A stretch of 64,000 nucleotides of DNA from CAVRUD01 sp963724285. Its GTDB lineage: Bacteria; Chloroflexota; Chloroflexia; Thermomicrobiales; UBA6265. The notes beneath the pieces were generated by a model. It was not told where the DNA came from. It did not search any database and saw only the letters and a program-made list of their open reading frames with translations. Positions 50,738-59,691 of the stretch are shown here, in pieces; the stretch's first letter is position 1, and each line of letters opens with the position of its first letter. Both the position numbers and the translations under genes were made by a program. The stretch lies in contig CAVRUD010000013.1 in assembly GCA_963724285.1 (NCBI GenBank), positions 1-64,000 on the forward strand, written 5' to 3'.

Positions 50738-51406
50738 TCAGTCCTTCCCCAGCGCGATCCGCACCCGCCTGTAGATCACGGTAATGCCCAAGAGGTAGCA
50801 CAGACCGAGCAGGTACGAGGCAAGGACATCGGTAAACCAGTGATGGCCCAGGTAGATCCTGCTGGGGCCAACAAGGGCAAGCAGCGACGCCAACCCTCCG
50901 ACAACCGCGTTGCGAAGGGCGCCGGGGCGCAAGCGCGTACCCGCCAAGTAGGCCAGGAACCCGTACACGCCCATGTAGTTGAGGACGTGGCCGCTCGGAA
51001 AACTGGTACCACCGATTCTGGCCGCGGCGACCGCCACCTGAGATTGTTGAGGTCGCGGCCGTTGCATGATCCGTTTGAACGTGAACGAAATCCCCCCGGT
51101 GCCCCACGCCAGAATCTGGAACAAGCCGGAGAGGGGATGGCCGCTCAACGCGATCGCTGCCGCGATCACGGGCGGAATCGTCCGACTCTGGGGCGGAAAG
51201 CCCGGCCAGGAGACCGCGTTCATCACCGCGCGCAAGACGGGATGACGGCGCTGCTGAAACTTCATCGTGATCGCCAGGTCGGCGGCGGCACTGCGCTTTG
51301 TGCGCACCAGCCCGAATAGCATGGCAAAGATCGCCATCGCTACCATCGCCACCCAGAAAGCCGTCCGCTCCCGATCGGTGATCGCGCCTTGTTGTCGTCC
51401 ATTCAC
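50738..51406 (-). CDS. PAP2-family membrane phosphatase
   Basis: A 222-residue integral membrane phosphatase, possibly acting on undecaprenyl pyrophosphate or a phosphatidic-acid-type lipid on the outer face. The three acid-phosphatase motifs are intact: KRIMQRPRP, SFPSGHVLNYMG and SRIYLGHHWFTDVLAS, within about six hydrophobic segments. The start is a GTG at 51406; an ATG four bases later is in another frame. The epimerase gene upstream ends 34 bases before it, so the three minus-strand genes may form an operon for an envelope lipid or polysaccharide. Confidence 0.9.
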   Translation of the reverse strand: MNGRQQGAITDRERTAFWVAMVAMAIFAMLFGLVRTKRSAAADLAITMKFQQRRHPVLRAVMNAVSWPGFPPQSRTIPPVIAAAIALSGHPLSGLFQILAWGTGGISFTFKRIMQRPRPQQSQVAVAAARIGGTSFPSGHVLNYMGVYGFLAYLAGTRLRPGALRNAVVGGLASLLALVGPSRIYLGHHWFTDVLASYLLGLCYLLGITVIYRRVRIALGKD

Positions 51407-51440
51407 GCTGTCGCGATCCTCTCATCCACAGTCGCTTCGC

Positions 51441-52559
51441 CTAAAACAATCGCTTTGCGGTCCCCAGAATCCCCTGCTTCCATGGAACTCTATGCGATAT
51501 CCCTGTGCGGGCGAGGTACTCGTCACGATGTTCCTTGTACCAGGCGAAGTTGCGCAGAAGGGCATCCTGATTCGAGTACTTAGGCTTCCAGTTGAGTTGC
51601 CGTTCGGCCCGGTCCGTCGACACGAAAGAGTCTTTGGAGGCAGTCTCATACACCCACTTGTACAGCGGAGAGATTCCGAGCCGCTCCAGCACCCTCAACG
51701 TCCAGATCACCGGCGTAGCCGGTAATCCAACGATCTGCTTGCCGTGACCAGCAGCATCGAGGACAGCCTGGTAGTCCTCGCGCATGGTCTGGAACTCGAC
51801 CGCGCCGATGTTGAACGTGTCGTTGACGATGCCGGCCGGCAGAGTTAGGCAGCGGTAGATCGCATCGCAAAGATCTTCGACGTCGAGCAATTGATAGCGA
51901 TTTTTTCCCCGGCCGATCATCGGAAACCGCCGGCCTTCGAGCGCCCAGTCATAGAGCAGGGTAAAGACGCCAAGGCGCTCGGGCCCGACGAACGATTTTG
52001 GCCTCAGGATTGGGACAATCAGCCCTTTGGCACGGTACTCAAGTGCGATCATCTCCGCCTGGATTTTCGCCTGTCCATATGGTCCGACCCCGTCAAGCCG
52101 ATCGTCCTCCATGAGCGGGTGGTGGTCGGGGATGCCGTAGACCGCCGTCGATGATATGTGGACAACCCGCTCAATTCCGGCGTCCAACGCCGCTTCCAGG
52201 ACGTTGCGCGTGCCCTCAACGTCGGTCGAATGGATGTCTTCGGGCGAATAGAGGGGCAGGGCGGCGGCGCAGTGGACGACGGCGTCCACGCCCTTCATCG
52301 CATTCCTGACGGCCGCCTCGTCGCGAATATCGCCATCGATCGCGGTGACGGCCTCCTTGACATCCGGGTAATCGAACGGAGCGAGATCAAGCGACACGAC
52401 ACCAATGCCATGATTCAAGAGATAACGGCAGAGGTTGATCCCCAGAAATCCGGCTCCACCGGTGATGAGAACGCGGGTAAGCGGCGCCACCGACGCGCTT
52501 CCCGCAGAAGACATACCCGGTTCCGACTCGTCTCTCCCAGTGGTGCTATTCAACGTCAT
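51441..52559 (-). CDS. NAD-dependent epimerase/dehydratase
   Basis: A 372-residue extended short-chain dehydrogenase. It has the NAD-binding LITGGAGFLGINLCRYLL, the acidic NAD specificity loop VVSLDLAPFD, ISSTAVYG (Ser) and the catalytic VGPYGQAKIQAE (YxxxK). It probably modifies a nucleotide-sugar or lipid-linked sugar. The ATG at 52559 overlaps the stop of the flippase-like gene (ATGA), indicating coupling. Together with that gene and the phosphatase it suggests glycolipid synthesis. The N-terminal 25 residues are polar and may be unstructured. Confidence 0.88.
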   Translation of the reverse strand: MTLNSTTGRDESEPGMSSAGSASVAPLTRVLITGGAGFLGINLCRYLLNHGIGVVSLDLAPFDYPDVKEAVTAIDGDIRDEAAVRNAMKGVDAVVHCAAALPLYSPEDIHSTDVEGTRNVLEAALDAGIERVVHISSTAVYGIPDHHPLMEDDRLDGVGPYGQAKIQAEMIALEYRAKGLIVPILRPKSFVGPERLGVFTLLYDWALEGRRFPMIGRGKNRYQLLDVEDLCDAIYRCLTLPAGIVNDTFNIGAVEFQTMREDYQAVLDAAGHGKQIVGLPATPVIWTLRVLERLGISPLYKWVYETASKDSFVSTDRAERQLNWKPKYSNQDALLRNFAWYKEHRDEYLARTGISHRVPWKQGILGTAKRLF

Positions 52560-53656
52560 ACGGTCGGGCCTCCTAAGTGTGCTGTGCTCGGGCGAGTCGA
52601 GACGCCGTCCCGTGGGGCGACATCCTCCGACGCTCTGATCTTGCGGCTGAGAATGGCAAGGGCGGCGAACCCAAGAAAGACAGAGAACCAGAGGGTCGCG
52701 AAGCGGATGATCAGCGTGGCCGCCGTCGCCACACCACGAGTGATTCCATCGTCCTTCAGGAGGATGAGCAGCATTCCAGCGACGGTCGCCTCAGCCACCC
52801 CGAGGCCACCTGGCAGCATCGAGATCGCCCCGAACACCGACGAGACCGCCAGGACGAACGTGGCGATCAGCAGCAGTCGCCAGGACGCGTCAAATCCAAG
52901 GCCCACGAGAACCAGGTAAAACGCAACGCACTCGCAGAACCAGGAGCTGATGCTAAGGATCACCATCCCGACGAGCAATCTGGGTCGAAATAAGATGTTC
53001 GAAGCGCTGAAGAAACCTGTGAGGTGGTTGGCGAATCCTCCAACGACGGGAAGTCGAGTGGTACGGTTCATGACCGCGGCTGTCAGCGCGGGGCGTTGCA
53101 AGACGAGGATAGCGACGACGGCTAACACGAACGAAGCACCTAGGAGCGAGCGTCCGTAACTGAACTCGAGCAGCCCGACCGCAGCAAGGCAAAGCATCGC
53201 AAGACCATCGGTGATCCGCTCGGCCGCGATGATTGCGGTCGTCTGGGCGACCGGGGCTCCCGTCAGCCGATACATCAGGATTGCCTTGATCACCTCACCG
53301 ACTTTACCGGGCGTAAGAGACATGCTGAAGGCCGAGAGGTAGACACAGAGGCTGTTAAATCGACTAGGAATCCACAGATCCAGGACCCGGAGGTAGATCT
53401 CCCATTTGGTCCACCGTAGTCCGTAGTTGAAACAGGTCAGCAACAGGATCGGCGCGATCAGCCACCAGTTGAAGGTTCTGAAGGCGATGCCGAGTTCACG
53501 AACGTCGCCAAACAGCGCCAGGGCACTCGCGACCAGAACCGCCAAGACCATCCCGACAATGAGTTTGCGGAAATAGCGCTCCAACCCGAACGGCTCGCCA
53601 GGTTGGCCCAAAGTCGCCAAGTCTGATTGTTCCTGCGACGGGTTCATACCTGCCAT
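52556..53656 (-). CDS. Lysylphosphatidylglycerol synthetase/flippase-like membrane protein
   Basis: A 366-residue protein with about eight to nine transmembrane segments of the YbhN/AglD (LPG_synthase_TM) family. Conserved stretches are FSMSLTPGKVGEVIKAILMY and AISMLPGGLGVAEATVAGML. Proteins of this family occur in glycolipid synthesis and as the membrane half of MprF-type enzymes; here no aminoacyl-transferase domain is attached. The start lies at 53656 behind a short polar N-terminus. The stop overlaps the epimerase start. I infer a role in moving or making a lipid-linked product of the neighbouring epimerase. Confidence 0.85.
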   Translation of the reverse strand: MAGMNPSQEQSDLATLGQPGEPFGLERYFRKLIVGMVLAVLVASALALFGDVRELGIAFRTFNWWLIAPILLLTCFNYGLRWTKWEIYLRVLDLWIPSRFNSLCVYLSAFSMSLTPGKVGEVIKAILMYRLTGAPVAQTTAIIAAERITDGLAMLCLAAVGLLEFSYGRSLLGASFVLAVVAILVLQRPALTAAVMNRTTRLPVVGGFANHLTGFFSASNILFRPRLLVGMVILSISSWFCECVAFYLVLVGLGFDASWRLLLIATFVLAVSSVFGAISMLPGGLGVAEATVAGMLLILLKDDGITRGVATAATLIIRFATLWFSVFLGFAALAILSRKIRASEDVAPRDGVSTRPSTAHLGGPTV

Positions 53657-53745
53657 GCACTACCTTTGGCACGCGCCATTACTCGGCCGCGAGGACGGTT
53701 CTCGCCCACGCGCCGGGAATAGTACCCGTCTGCCAGATTTGGGTC

Positions 53746-55023
53746 TTACCAGCAGGTCATCGAGTCCTTGAAGAGGTTCCGCAAGTCGTCCTCTGACGCA
53801 GGGCGAGGTGACAGCTTCGTCACACGATGCTGCGGGATCGTCCCAGCCACGAGTTGGTCAAGATGCTCCTCACCAATGCCGACGCCATTGAGTCCATTCG
53901 GCATCCCAGTCTCGCGCATGATGGTCACGAGGCGATCGGCCAGGATCGCTCCCGCATCCTCCTCCTTGGCGCCGATGGTTTCGGCGCCAAGGAGGCGGGC
54001 GGCTTCCAGGTGGCGACTCGGATCGGCCTGAGCGGTGAAGCGGAAGACCGCCGGCGCCGTCAGAATCACCGACATGCCGTGTGGCACGATCGCGTGATCG
54101 GCCGGATAACCATCGGGGATGAAGCCCTTCGCCAGTCCCGATATTGGATACGACATCCCGTGCGGCAGGTGGACGCCCGCATTGCCGAACCCGATCCCGG
54201 CGAAGGTGGCCGCGAGCATCATCTGTCCGCGCGCGTCGTCGTCGTCCGGATTCTGAATCGCGCGGAGAAGGTTGGTCGCGACCATCTCCATGGCCCGGGC
54301 CGCCCAAATGTCGCTGATCGGGTTCGCCCCCTGATATGCCGGTCGCAGTGCCGGATCGTCAGCCGCGGGGCGCTTGCCGTAGGGCAGTGCGGTGTACGAC
54401 TCGATCGCGTGGCTGAGGACATCGAGTCCGGAACTCGCCGCCACCATCGGCGGCAACGTTCGGGTGTTGTCCGGATCGACGATTCCAAGAGCGGGCCGCA
54501 GCGCCCGATGAGCGATGCCGGTCTTTGCCCCGATCGACTTGAGATCGAAGATCGCAATCCCGGTCGTCTCGCTTCCGGTACCAGCCGTCGTCGGGACCGC
54601 GATCAGCGGCTTGAGCGGTCCAGGAACCGGCCGAGCCTCGCCGATCGGGGCATTCACGTACGTCAATAACTCGGCGGGATATGTCGCGTAGAGGTTGGCC
54701 GCCTTCGCCGTGTCGATCACCGACCCGCCGCCGACCGCCACGTAGCCATCGTAAGACCCGGTGGTCGCCGCGGCGATGGCCCGCAGAAATGATGCGTCCG
54801 TTGGTTCAACCTCGACATCGTCGAAGATGTCGGCATGGACCCCGTAGAACTCGAGCGACGACTTGGCCGTGGCAACGATCGCGCTCTGGCTTAGGCGCGG
54901 ATCCGTAACCAACAGGACGTGCTTACACCCAAGGCGAGCGGCATCGAAGCCGACTTCGCGGGTGGCACCCGATCCGTACTTGATACCGGAACTCTCCATC
55001 GTGAAGACCGACTCAGCAGCCAC
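53746..55023 (-). CDS. Iron-containing alcohol dehydrogenase, hydroxyacid-oxoacid transhydrogenase type
   Basis: A 425-residue group III alcohol dehydrogenase. The N-terminal part FTMESSGIKYGSGATREVG and the long central AVPTTAGTGSETTGIAIFD are like ADHFE1-type transhydrogenases, which exchange hydride between hydroxybutyrate and oxoglutarate. The iron ligands are in LDVLSHAIESYTA, HLPHGMSYPISG and DHAIVPHGMSVI, and the NAD motif is VGGGSVIDTAKA. The GTG at 55023 has AGGAG eight bases before it. Substrate assignment rests on similarity only. It is 90 bases from the flippase gene and may or may not belong to that unit. Confidence 0.87.
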   Translation of the reverse strand: MAAESVFTMESSGIKYGSGATREVGFDAARLGCKHVLLVTDPRLSQSAIVATAKSSLEFYGVHADIFDDVEVEPTDASFLRAIAAATTGSYDGYVAVGGGSVIDTAKAANLYATYPAELLTYVNAPIGEARPVPGPLKPLIAVPTTAGTGSETTGIAIFDLKSIGAKTGIAHRALRPALGIVDPDNTRTLPPMVAASSGLDVLSHAIESYTALPYGKRPAADDPALRPAYQGANPISDIWAARAMEMVATNLLRAIQNPDDDDARGQMMLAATFAGIGFGNAGVHLPHGMSYPISGLAKGFIPDGYPADHAIVPHGMSVILTAPAVFRFTAQADPSRHLEAARLLGAETIGAKEEDAGAILADRLVTIMRETGMPNGLNGVGIGEEHLDQLVAGTIPQHRVTKLSPRPASEDDLRNLFKDSMTCW

Positions 55024-55115
55024 ACTTCGTCTCCTCGCGGTAACGCTTCATCACTTTCCGGCGCGATCCCGAGTGCCCGAACGCAACCGGCCTCGACTTG
55101 AATCAAGTATGGCGC

Positions 55116-55958
55116 TCAGCCACCAGTACCATCATTCTCCCGAATCTCGTCGACGAGCCACGAATTGTGTTCCTGTACAAAAACGACGGTAACCGTACCG
55201 GTCTTGTTTGCCACGGTCGCAAATGGAGATGCCGTCGGAATCGTGACGACGGCAGAAACTCGATCGTCACTCAACAGGCGAACTGTTGTGACCCGGGGCA
55301 TGGCATCGGTCCGCGGTTCCTGCGCCCGGGCACGAGCCGTCAAGATCGTGCTATTGAACAGCGCGGGTTGCAATGCCGCACTCGACCGAACGAAGGTGTC
55401 GGAGAAGTACGCCCAAACGCTGAGTATCTCCCCGGCATTTCCGCAGGCGACGATCTCGCGCACGGTTCTCTGGATTTGCCCGACGATCGCCGCCGTCGCC
55501 GGGCGATCTGAAATCACCTCGGCCACAGTCGAATTAGCAGTCTCCGTCGCAATCGTCGTCGCCGCGGGAGTGGCACCGCCTTCCGAGGCCGCCGGGTTTC
55601 GCGCATCCGGCGTTGAAGCCGGCGGATCCCCCATCTCGACCAGATCGAGCATCCCTTCAACGGTTCGCGGCTCTACGTCACATAGATCGGGATCGGGGAT
55701 GTCCAGACGCGCTACCGGGGATGGGGTCTGACGTTCGGGTGCCGGAGGCTCTGTTGCTAACGATACTGCCCCACCAAGTTGCCCCTCAGGCGTAGGCAGC
55801 CCGTCCTGCGCGACGGTGTGTACCGTTCGCAGCAGCATGAGCAATACGAGCGTCCCCACTATGACGAGCACGAACATGCCCGCTGCTGAAAGGCGACGGC
55901 GGTTTTTGCGATGACCGGCTACCACAGGAGTTCCATCACTATATGGCGACCCGTTCAA
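55116..55958 (-). CDS. Membrane-anchored protein with NTF2-like domain
   Basis: About 280 residues. A short basic cytoplasmic N-terminus, one transmembrane helix (GMFVLVIVGTLVLLMLLRTV, residues 27-46), an extended Pro/Ala/Thr linker and then a C-terminal domain of about 120 residues, AEVISDRPATAAIVGQIQ onward, ending in a beta-rich VTVVFVQEHNSWLVDEI. That end resembles NTF2-like/SnoaL-type secreted domains. The ORF opens with a TTG at 55958 lacking a ribosome site; a GTG at 55925 is an alternative. Role unknown; such anchored proteins are frequent in Thermomicrobia. Confidence 0.62.
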   Translation of the reverse strand: MNGSPYSDGTPVVAGHRKNRRRLSAAGMFVLVIVGTLVLLMLLRTVHTVAQDGLPTPEGQLGGAVSLATEPPAPERQTPSPVARLDIPDPDLCDVEPRTVEGMLDLVEMGDPPASTPDARNPAASEGGATPAATTIATETANSTVAEVISDRPATAAIVGQIQRTVREIVACGNAGEILSVWAYFSDTFVRSSAALQPALFNSTILTARARAQEPRTDAMPRVTTVRLLSDDRVSAVVTIPTASPFATVANKTGTVTVVFVQEHNSWLVDEIRENDGTGG

Positions 55959-56091
55959 ATGCCGTTTTGAACGAGGATCGCCGCGTTCGGATTTTTCAGC
56001 TTACTAGATAGGCACAGAGCATCCTATCATCCTTGGCGGTACGCGTCGGAAACTTGAACGCCCGGTTTGGCACCAGGTAACCGGAGGATAC

Positions 56092-56715
56092 ATGGAGAAC
56101 GTTCGCTACGGGTTCTACATGCGGCCGAGCGCCGAGATGTGCCGGGCACAGGCAGAGATTCACGATCTGTTGGCTCGACAGTACAACCTTCGGGTAGCCG
56201 GGAAGTTTATGCCCCACGCAACCATCAAGGGCTTTTTCTGGTCGGACTCACCGGTCGCTGCCCTCGTAGCCGCATTAGATTCAATCCTCTCGAACCGTCA
56301 GGCGATTCCGATTACGAACGGCGGTCCAGTTGCATTCGGGACGTCAGCAATCGTGCTTGATATCCATCACGACGAGTCCGGAGAGACGAATCAGGCGCTC
56401 CAGTCGCTTCATGAAGCCGCCATCGCAACCCTACTGCCACACGTCCATCCTGCCTGTAACTTCACGCCCAATGAGTGGATCGGCCCGATGTTCTACGCCC
56501 ATCTCACCCTGGCGATGGCCGACTTGAAGGCTCAATTCGCTGACGAGATATTGGACTTTGTTCGCGACCTGGGCCCGATTGGACCGAATCAGTTCACTGC
56601 CGACACGTTCCAGCTCATTGCCCTGACGAGCAATGACTGGACTGGTGAGTGGTGGCGCGACTTCGAGTGGGACCTTCTCCAAACCTGGCGACTTGGCATC
56701 AACTCGCCCCAATGA
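56092..56715 (+). CDS. 2'-5' RNA ligase-family (2H phosphoesterase) protein
   Basis: A 207-residue 2H phosphoesterase-type protein. The two HxT motifs are PHATIKGFFW (about residue 41) and YAHLTLAMADL (about residue 140), which line the cleft that hydrolyses or forms 2'-5' or cyclic phosphates in RNA or nucleotides. Length and spacing match the family. The ATG at 56092 follows GGAGG. It precedes murI by about 80 bases on the same strand and has no clear functional tie to it. Confidence 0.85.
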   Translation: MENVRYGFYMRPSAEMCRAQAEIHDLLARQYNLRVAGKFMPHATIKGFFWSDSPVAALVAALDSILSNRQAIPITNGGPVAFGTSAIVLDIHHDESGETNQALQSLHEAAIATLLPHVHPACNFTPNEWIGPMFYAHLTLAMADLKAQFADEILDFVRDLGPIGPNQFTADTFQLIALTSNDWTGEWWRDFEWDLLQTWRLGINSPQ

Positions 56716-56798
56716 TAACGGAATCTTCCATGATCCTCAGCAGTTTTAGCGATTTCCAATTATTGCAGGATTGATGGTCTGGGAAGTACGATCCCACC

Positions 56799-57596
56799 AT
56801 GGACCTGACATCTGCGCCGATCGGCATGTTTGACTCTGGGCTGGGTGGACTTAGCGTTCTCCGTGATGTCAGAACCCTACTTCCTGCCGAAAACATCATC
56901 TACGTGGCCGACAGCGCCTGGTGCCCCTACGGCGTCCGGCCCGAACCCGAAATCCGAGCCCGCTCGATTGCGGTCTCGCAACAAATCGTCGCGGCTGGCG
57001 CCAAGATTCTGATCGTCGCGTGCAACACGGCGACCTCGGTCGCGTTAATCGCTCTCCGAGCCAGGCTACCAATTCCGGTCGTTGGATTGGTCCCGGCAGT
57101 GAAGCCGGCTGCCGGGCAAAGCCAGAACAAGCGAATCGGGGTGCTTGCAACACCTCGCACGGTCGCCGGGGAACGGCTCGAAGCGCTCATTCGCGAGTTT
57201 GCCAACGATGTCGAGGTCCATGTTCAGGCGGCACCCGGACTGGCCGACCTCGTTGAAGCCGGCCAGTTGGGCGGCCCAACGGTCGAAGGAGCGGTCGCGA
57301 CGTTCGTCCGGCCGCTTGCCCGGCACGGCGTCGATACGATCGTGCTGGGCTGCACCCACTATCCATTCCTGCGCGAGGCGATCCAGAAGGCGGCGGGCCC
57401 GCGCGTGGCAATCATCGATAGCGGCGTCGCGGTGGCTCGCCGAACGGAAGTCCTCTTACGCCAGCACGGGCTCCTACGTGACGCAAACGCTCGCGGCACG
57501 GTGACCATCCTAACAAGCGGCGATACCGCCCACGTCGGCGCCACGGCCTCTCGCCTGCTCGGCGAGCCGATCGAAGCTGGGCTGCTCGGTATCTAG
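56799..57596 (+). CDS. murI: Glutamate racemase
   Basis: It makes D-glutamate for peptidoglycan in the cytoplasm. The 265-residue enzyme has the two catalytic cysteines in VACNTATSVALI and LGCTHYPFLREAI and the N-terminal PIGMFDSGLGGLSVL with catalytic Asp. The ATG at 56799 gives a normal-length product. The presence of a murein enzyme is informative, since some Chloroflexota lack a full peptidoglycan pathway. A GC-rich imperfect hairpin follows (about 57625-57660). Confidence 0.95.
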   Translation: MDLTSAPIGMFDSGLGGLSVLRDVRTLLPAENIIYVADSAWCPYGVRPEPEIRARSIAVSQQIVAAGAKILIVACNTATSVALIALRARLPIPVVGLVPAVKPAAGQSQNKRIGVLATPRTVAGERLEALIREFANDVEVHVQAAPGLADLVEAGQLGGPTVEGAVATFVRPLARHGVDTIVLGCTHYPFLREAIQKAAGPRVAIIDSGVAVARRTEVLLRQHGLLRDANARGTVTILTSGDTAHVGATASRLLGEPIEAGLLGI

Positions 57597-57704
57597 ATCC
57601 TCTAACCTATACCGGTAAGGCGTGAAAGGGCCGGGGCCGCCCGACCCTGCGGCCCCTTATCACGTTGCCAGACGCCTGGCGTGCGTCCGGCGGCGCTGGC
57701 GGGC

Positions 57705-58604
57705 TTACCCCTTGACCGCACCTGCAGTCAGACCGCCCAGAATGCGACGCTGAAAAACGAGCACCAACAGCACCAAGGGAATCGTCACCACGACGGACGC
57801 CGCCATGATGCTGCCCCAAGGCTCGTCATATTGGGTGTTACCAGAGAAGCTTGCAATCGCGGGCTGCACCGTACGTGCCTGATAGTCTTGAGTGGTAAAG
57901 GTCAACGCGAATAGGAACTCGTTCCACGCCGCGATGAATGCGAGCAATCCGGTGGTAACGAGGCCGGGTAAGGCGAGAGGCAAAAGGATCTTGTAGAAGG
58001 CTTGGAATGGTGTTGAACCATCAACCAGTGCCGACTCCTCCAACTCCCCAGGCATTGCCCTGAAGAAGTTTGCGAGAACCCACACTGTGAATGGCAGGGT
58101 AAAGGTAAGGTATGTAATGATCAATGCTGGGATTGTATTGTACAGATTGGCCCATCGAATCATCTGATAAAGCGAGCCCAGGATGGCGATGGATGGGAAC
58201 ATCGTCATTGCAAGAATGATGTAAAGGGTGGCAGATCGCCCTCTAAACTTCATTCGTCCCAACGCATAGGCGGCGAATGAACCAAACGTAAGTGCGACGA
58301 GGACGGTGCCGACGGAAACGATCGCAGAGTTCGCTATTGCGCGCACGAAGTCCCCATTGTCGAATACGTACTCGAGATTCCCCCAATAGATCGTGTCTGG
58401 CCAGTAGCTGATTACGCCCATTTCACTATCAGGCCGGATCGAGGCGATCACTGCCCAGTAAAACGGGAAGACGGTGTAGAGCAAGATCCCGATGACCAGT
58501 ACCCAGAACAGGACTTTGCTTACAACTTGGGTTACGGAAAATTTTCGATGGGTTTGGAGCGTGCTTGTACTAGCCTGCTGCCGGCTTGATGCCACTGCGG
58601 CCAT
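57705..58604 (-). CDS. Sugar ABC transporter permease, MalG/UgpE-like
   Basis: A 299-residue permease of the carbohydrate-uptake family 1. It has six hydrophobic segments and the cytoplasmic EAA loop EESALVDGSTPFQAFYKI. The typical start of the C-terminal half, IAAWNEFLFALTF, is present. The ATG at 58604 lies one base after the stop of the upstream permease, so the two are translated together; the longer frame to 58742 lies inside that gene. Base composition of this block is lower in G+C than most of the window. No ATPase is encoded here, so a shared MsmK/UgpC-type ATPase is likely. Confidence 0.92.
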   Translation of the reverse strand: MAAVASSRQQASTSTLQTHRKFSVTQVVSKVLFWVLVIGILLYTVFPFYWAVIASIRPDSEMGVISYWPDTIYWGNLEYVFDNGDFVRAIANSAIVSVGTVLVALTFGSFAAYALGRMKFRGRSATLYIILAMTMFPSIAILGSLYQMIRWANLYNTIPALIITYLTFTLPFTVWVLANFFRAMPGELEESALVDGSTPFQAFYKILLPLALPGLVTTGLLAFIAAWNEFLFALTFTTQDYQARTVQPAIASFSGNTQYDEPWGSIMAASVVVTIPLVLLVLVFQRRILGGLTAGAVKG

Positions 58605-58605
58605 T

Positions 58606-59607
58606 CTATACCTCCTCAACCCGCACGAGCCGTGTGTAAACGAAGACGAGAAGCCCAATACAGATGAAGATGAAGACGCTGACGGCCGATGTCCGTCCCA
58701 ACCGATCTCCGTCAACCAAGGCGTTTCTCGCATAGATGGCAAGCGTGATCGTATCGATTGAAACGCCCTTCATCACGAAGACCACGTCAAACACGCGGAA
58801 AGCGTCCAGCGTCCGGAAGATCAAGGCCACCAAGAGGGCGGGCCGCAACATCGGAAGCGTCATTTGCCAGAACTGCTGCCATTTGTTTGCCCCGTCCACC
58901 GTCGATGCCTCGTAGATGTCACCTGGTATGATTTGGAGGCCGGCCAACAGCAACAAGGCCATGAACGGTGTGGTTTTCCAGACGTCTACGGCGACAATTG
59001 CGGGAAGCGCCGTGGAAGGTCTGGCAAGGAAGGCAATGTTCTCTTCCGGAAAGATGGACGCGAGAGTTGGCCCGATCCACGGAATCCAATCAACGAGTTG
59101 CGGCAGCCGGTTCACCAGTAGGTCATTAATGACGCCGTAGTTGTCCTGATACATGTACTCCCAAAGACGGGAAGAAACGACAGTTGGAATTGCCCACGGT
59201 ATCAGGATTGCCGTGCGAACCATTCCTCGGCCTTTAAAGGCGGAATTGATGATAAGTGCGATGATCATCCCGAGCACGACTTCAAGTGCCACCGAACTGA
59301 CGGTGAATATCACCGTATTTCGGATCGCTCTCCTGAATGCATCGTTGCTGAAGAGGTACTCATACTGTGCGAAACCTACGTAACGCCATGGATCATTGCC
59401 CGCCAGCGACTGATTTGTAAAGCTTAGGTGAAATGTCTGAGCGAGTGGGTAAAGCGCAACGATGAGTACGACGAGGAGACTAGGGGCAACCAACAGCCAG
59501 GCAAGTCGCTCTCGCGCCTTTGCCCAAGAGCTATGTGGGACATCGGTGACGCGAATCGCGCGTTCCTTGGTTTGGGCAATCGGAGTGGAGACAACCTCTT
59601 GACTCAT
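58606..59607 (-). CDS. Sugar ABC transporter permease, MalF/UgpA-like
   Basis: A 333-residue permease, first of the pair. Six hydrophobic segments follow a polar N-terminus; LLVAPSLLVVLIVALYPLAQ is the first helix. The EAA loop is YEASTVDGANKWQQFWQMTL. The ATG at 59607 starts about 85 bases after the binding-protein gene. Partner of the next permease in importing a sugar or sugar-like solute whose identity is unknown. Confidence 0.93.
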   Translation of the reverse strand: MSQEVVSTPIAQTKERAIRVTDVPHSSWAKARERLAWLLVAPSLLVVLIVALYPLAQTFHLSFTNQSLAGNDPWRYVGFAQYEYLFSNDAFRRAIRNTVIFTVSSVALEVVLGMIIALIINSAFKGRGMVRTAILIPWAIPTVVSSRLWEYMYQDNYGVINDLLVNRLPQLVDWIPWIGPTLASIFPEENIAFLARPSTALPAIVAVDVWKTTPFMALLLLAGLQIIPGDIYEASTVDGANKWQQFWQMTLPMLRPALLVALIFRTLDAFRVFDVVFVMKGVSIDTITLAIYARNALVDGDRLGRTSAVSVFIFICIGLLVFVYTRLVRVEEV

Positions 59608-59691
59608 CTCACGCCAAACCTTTCTCAGTCCTTGGGGCGGGGGCCGCAGTTGCCCCCGCCCTTCCGCACGCTGATCAATGGGTGGACGTGA

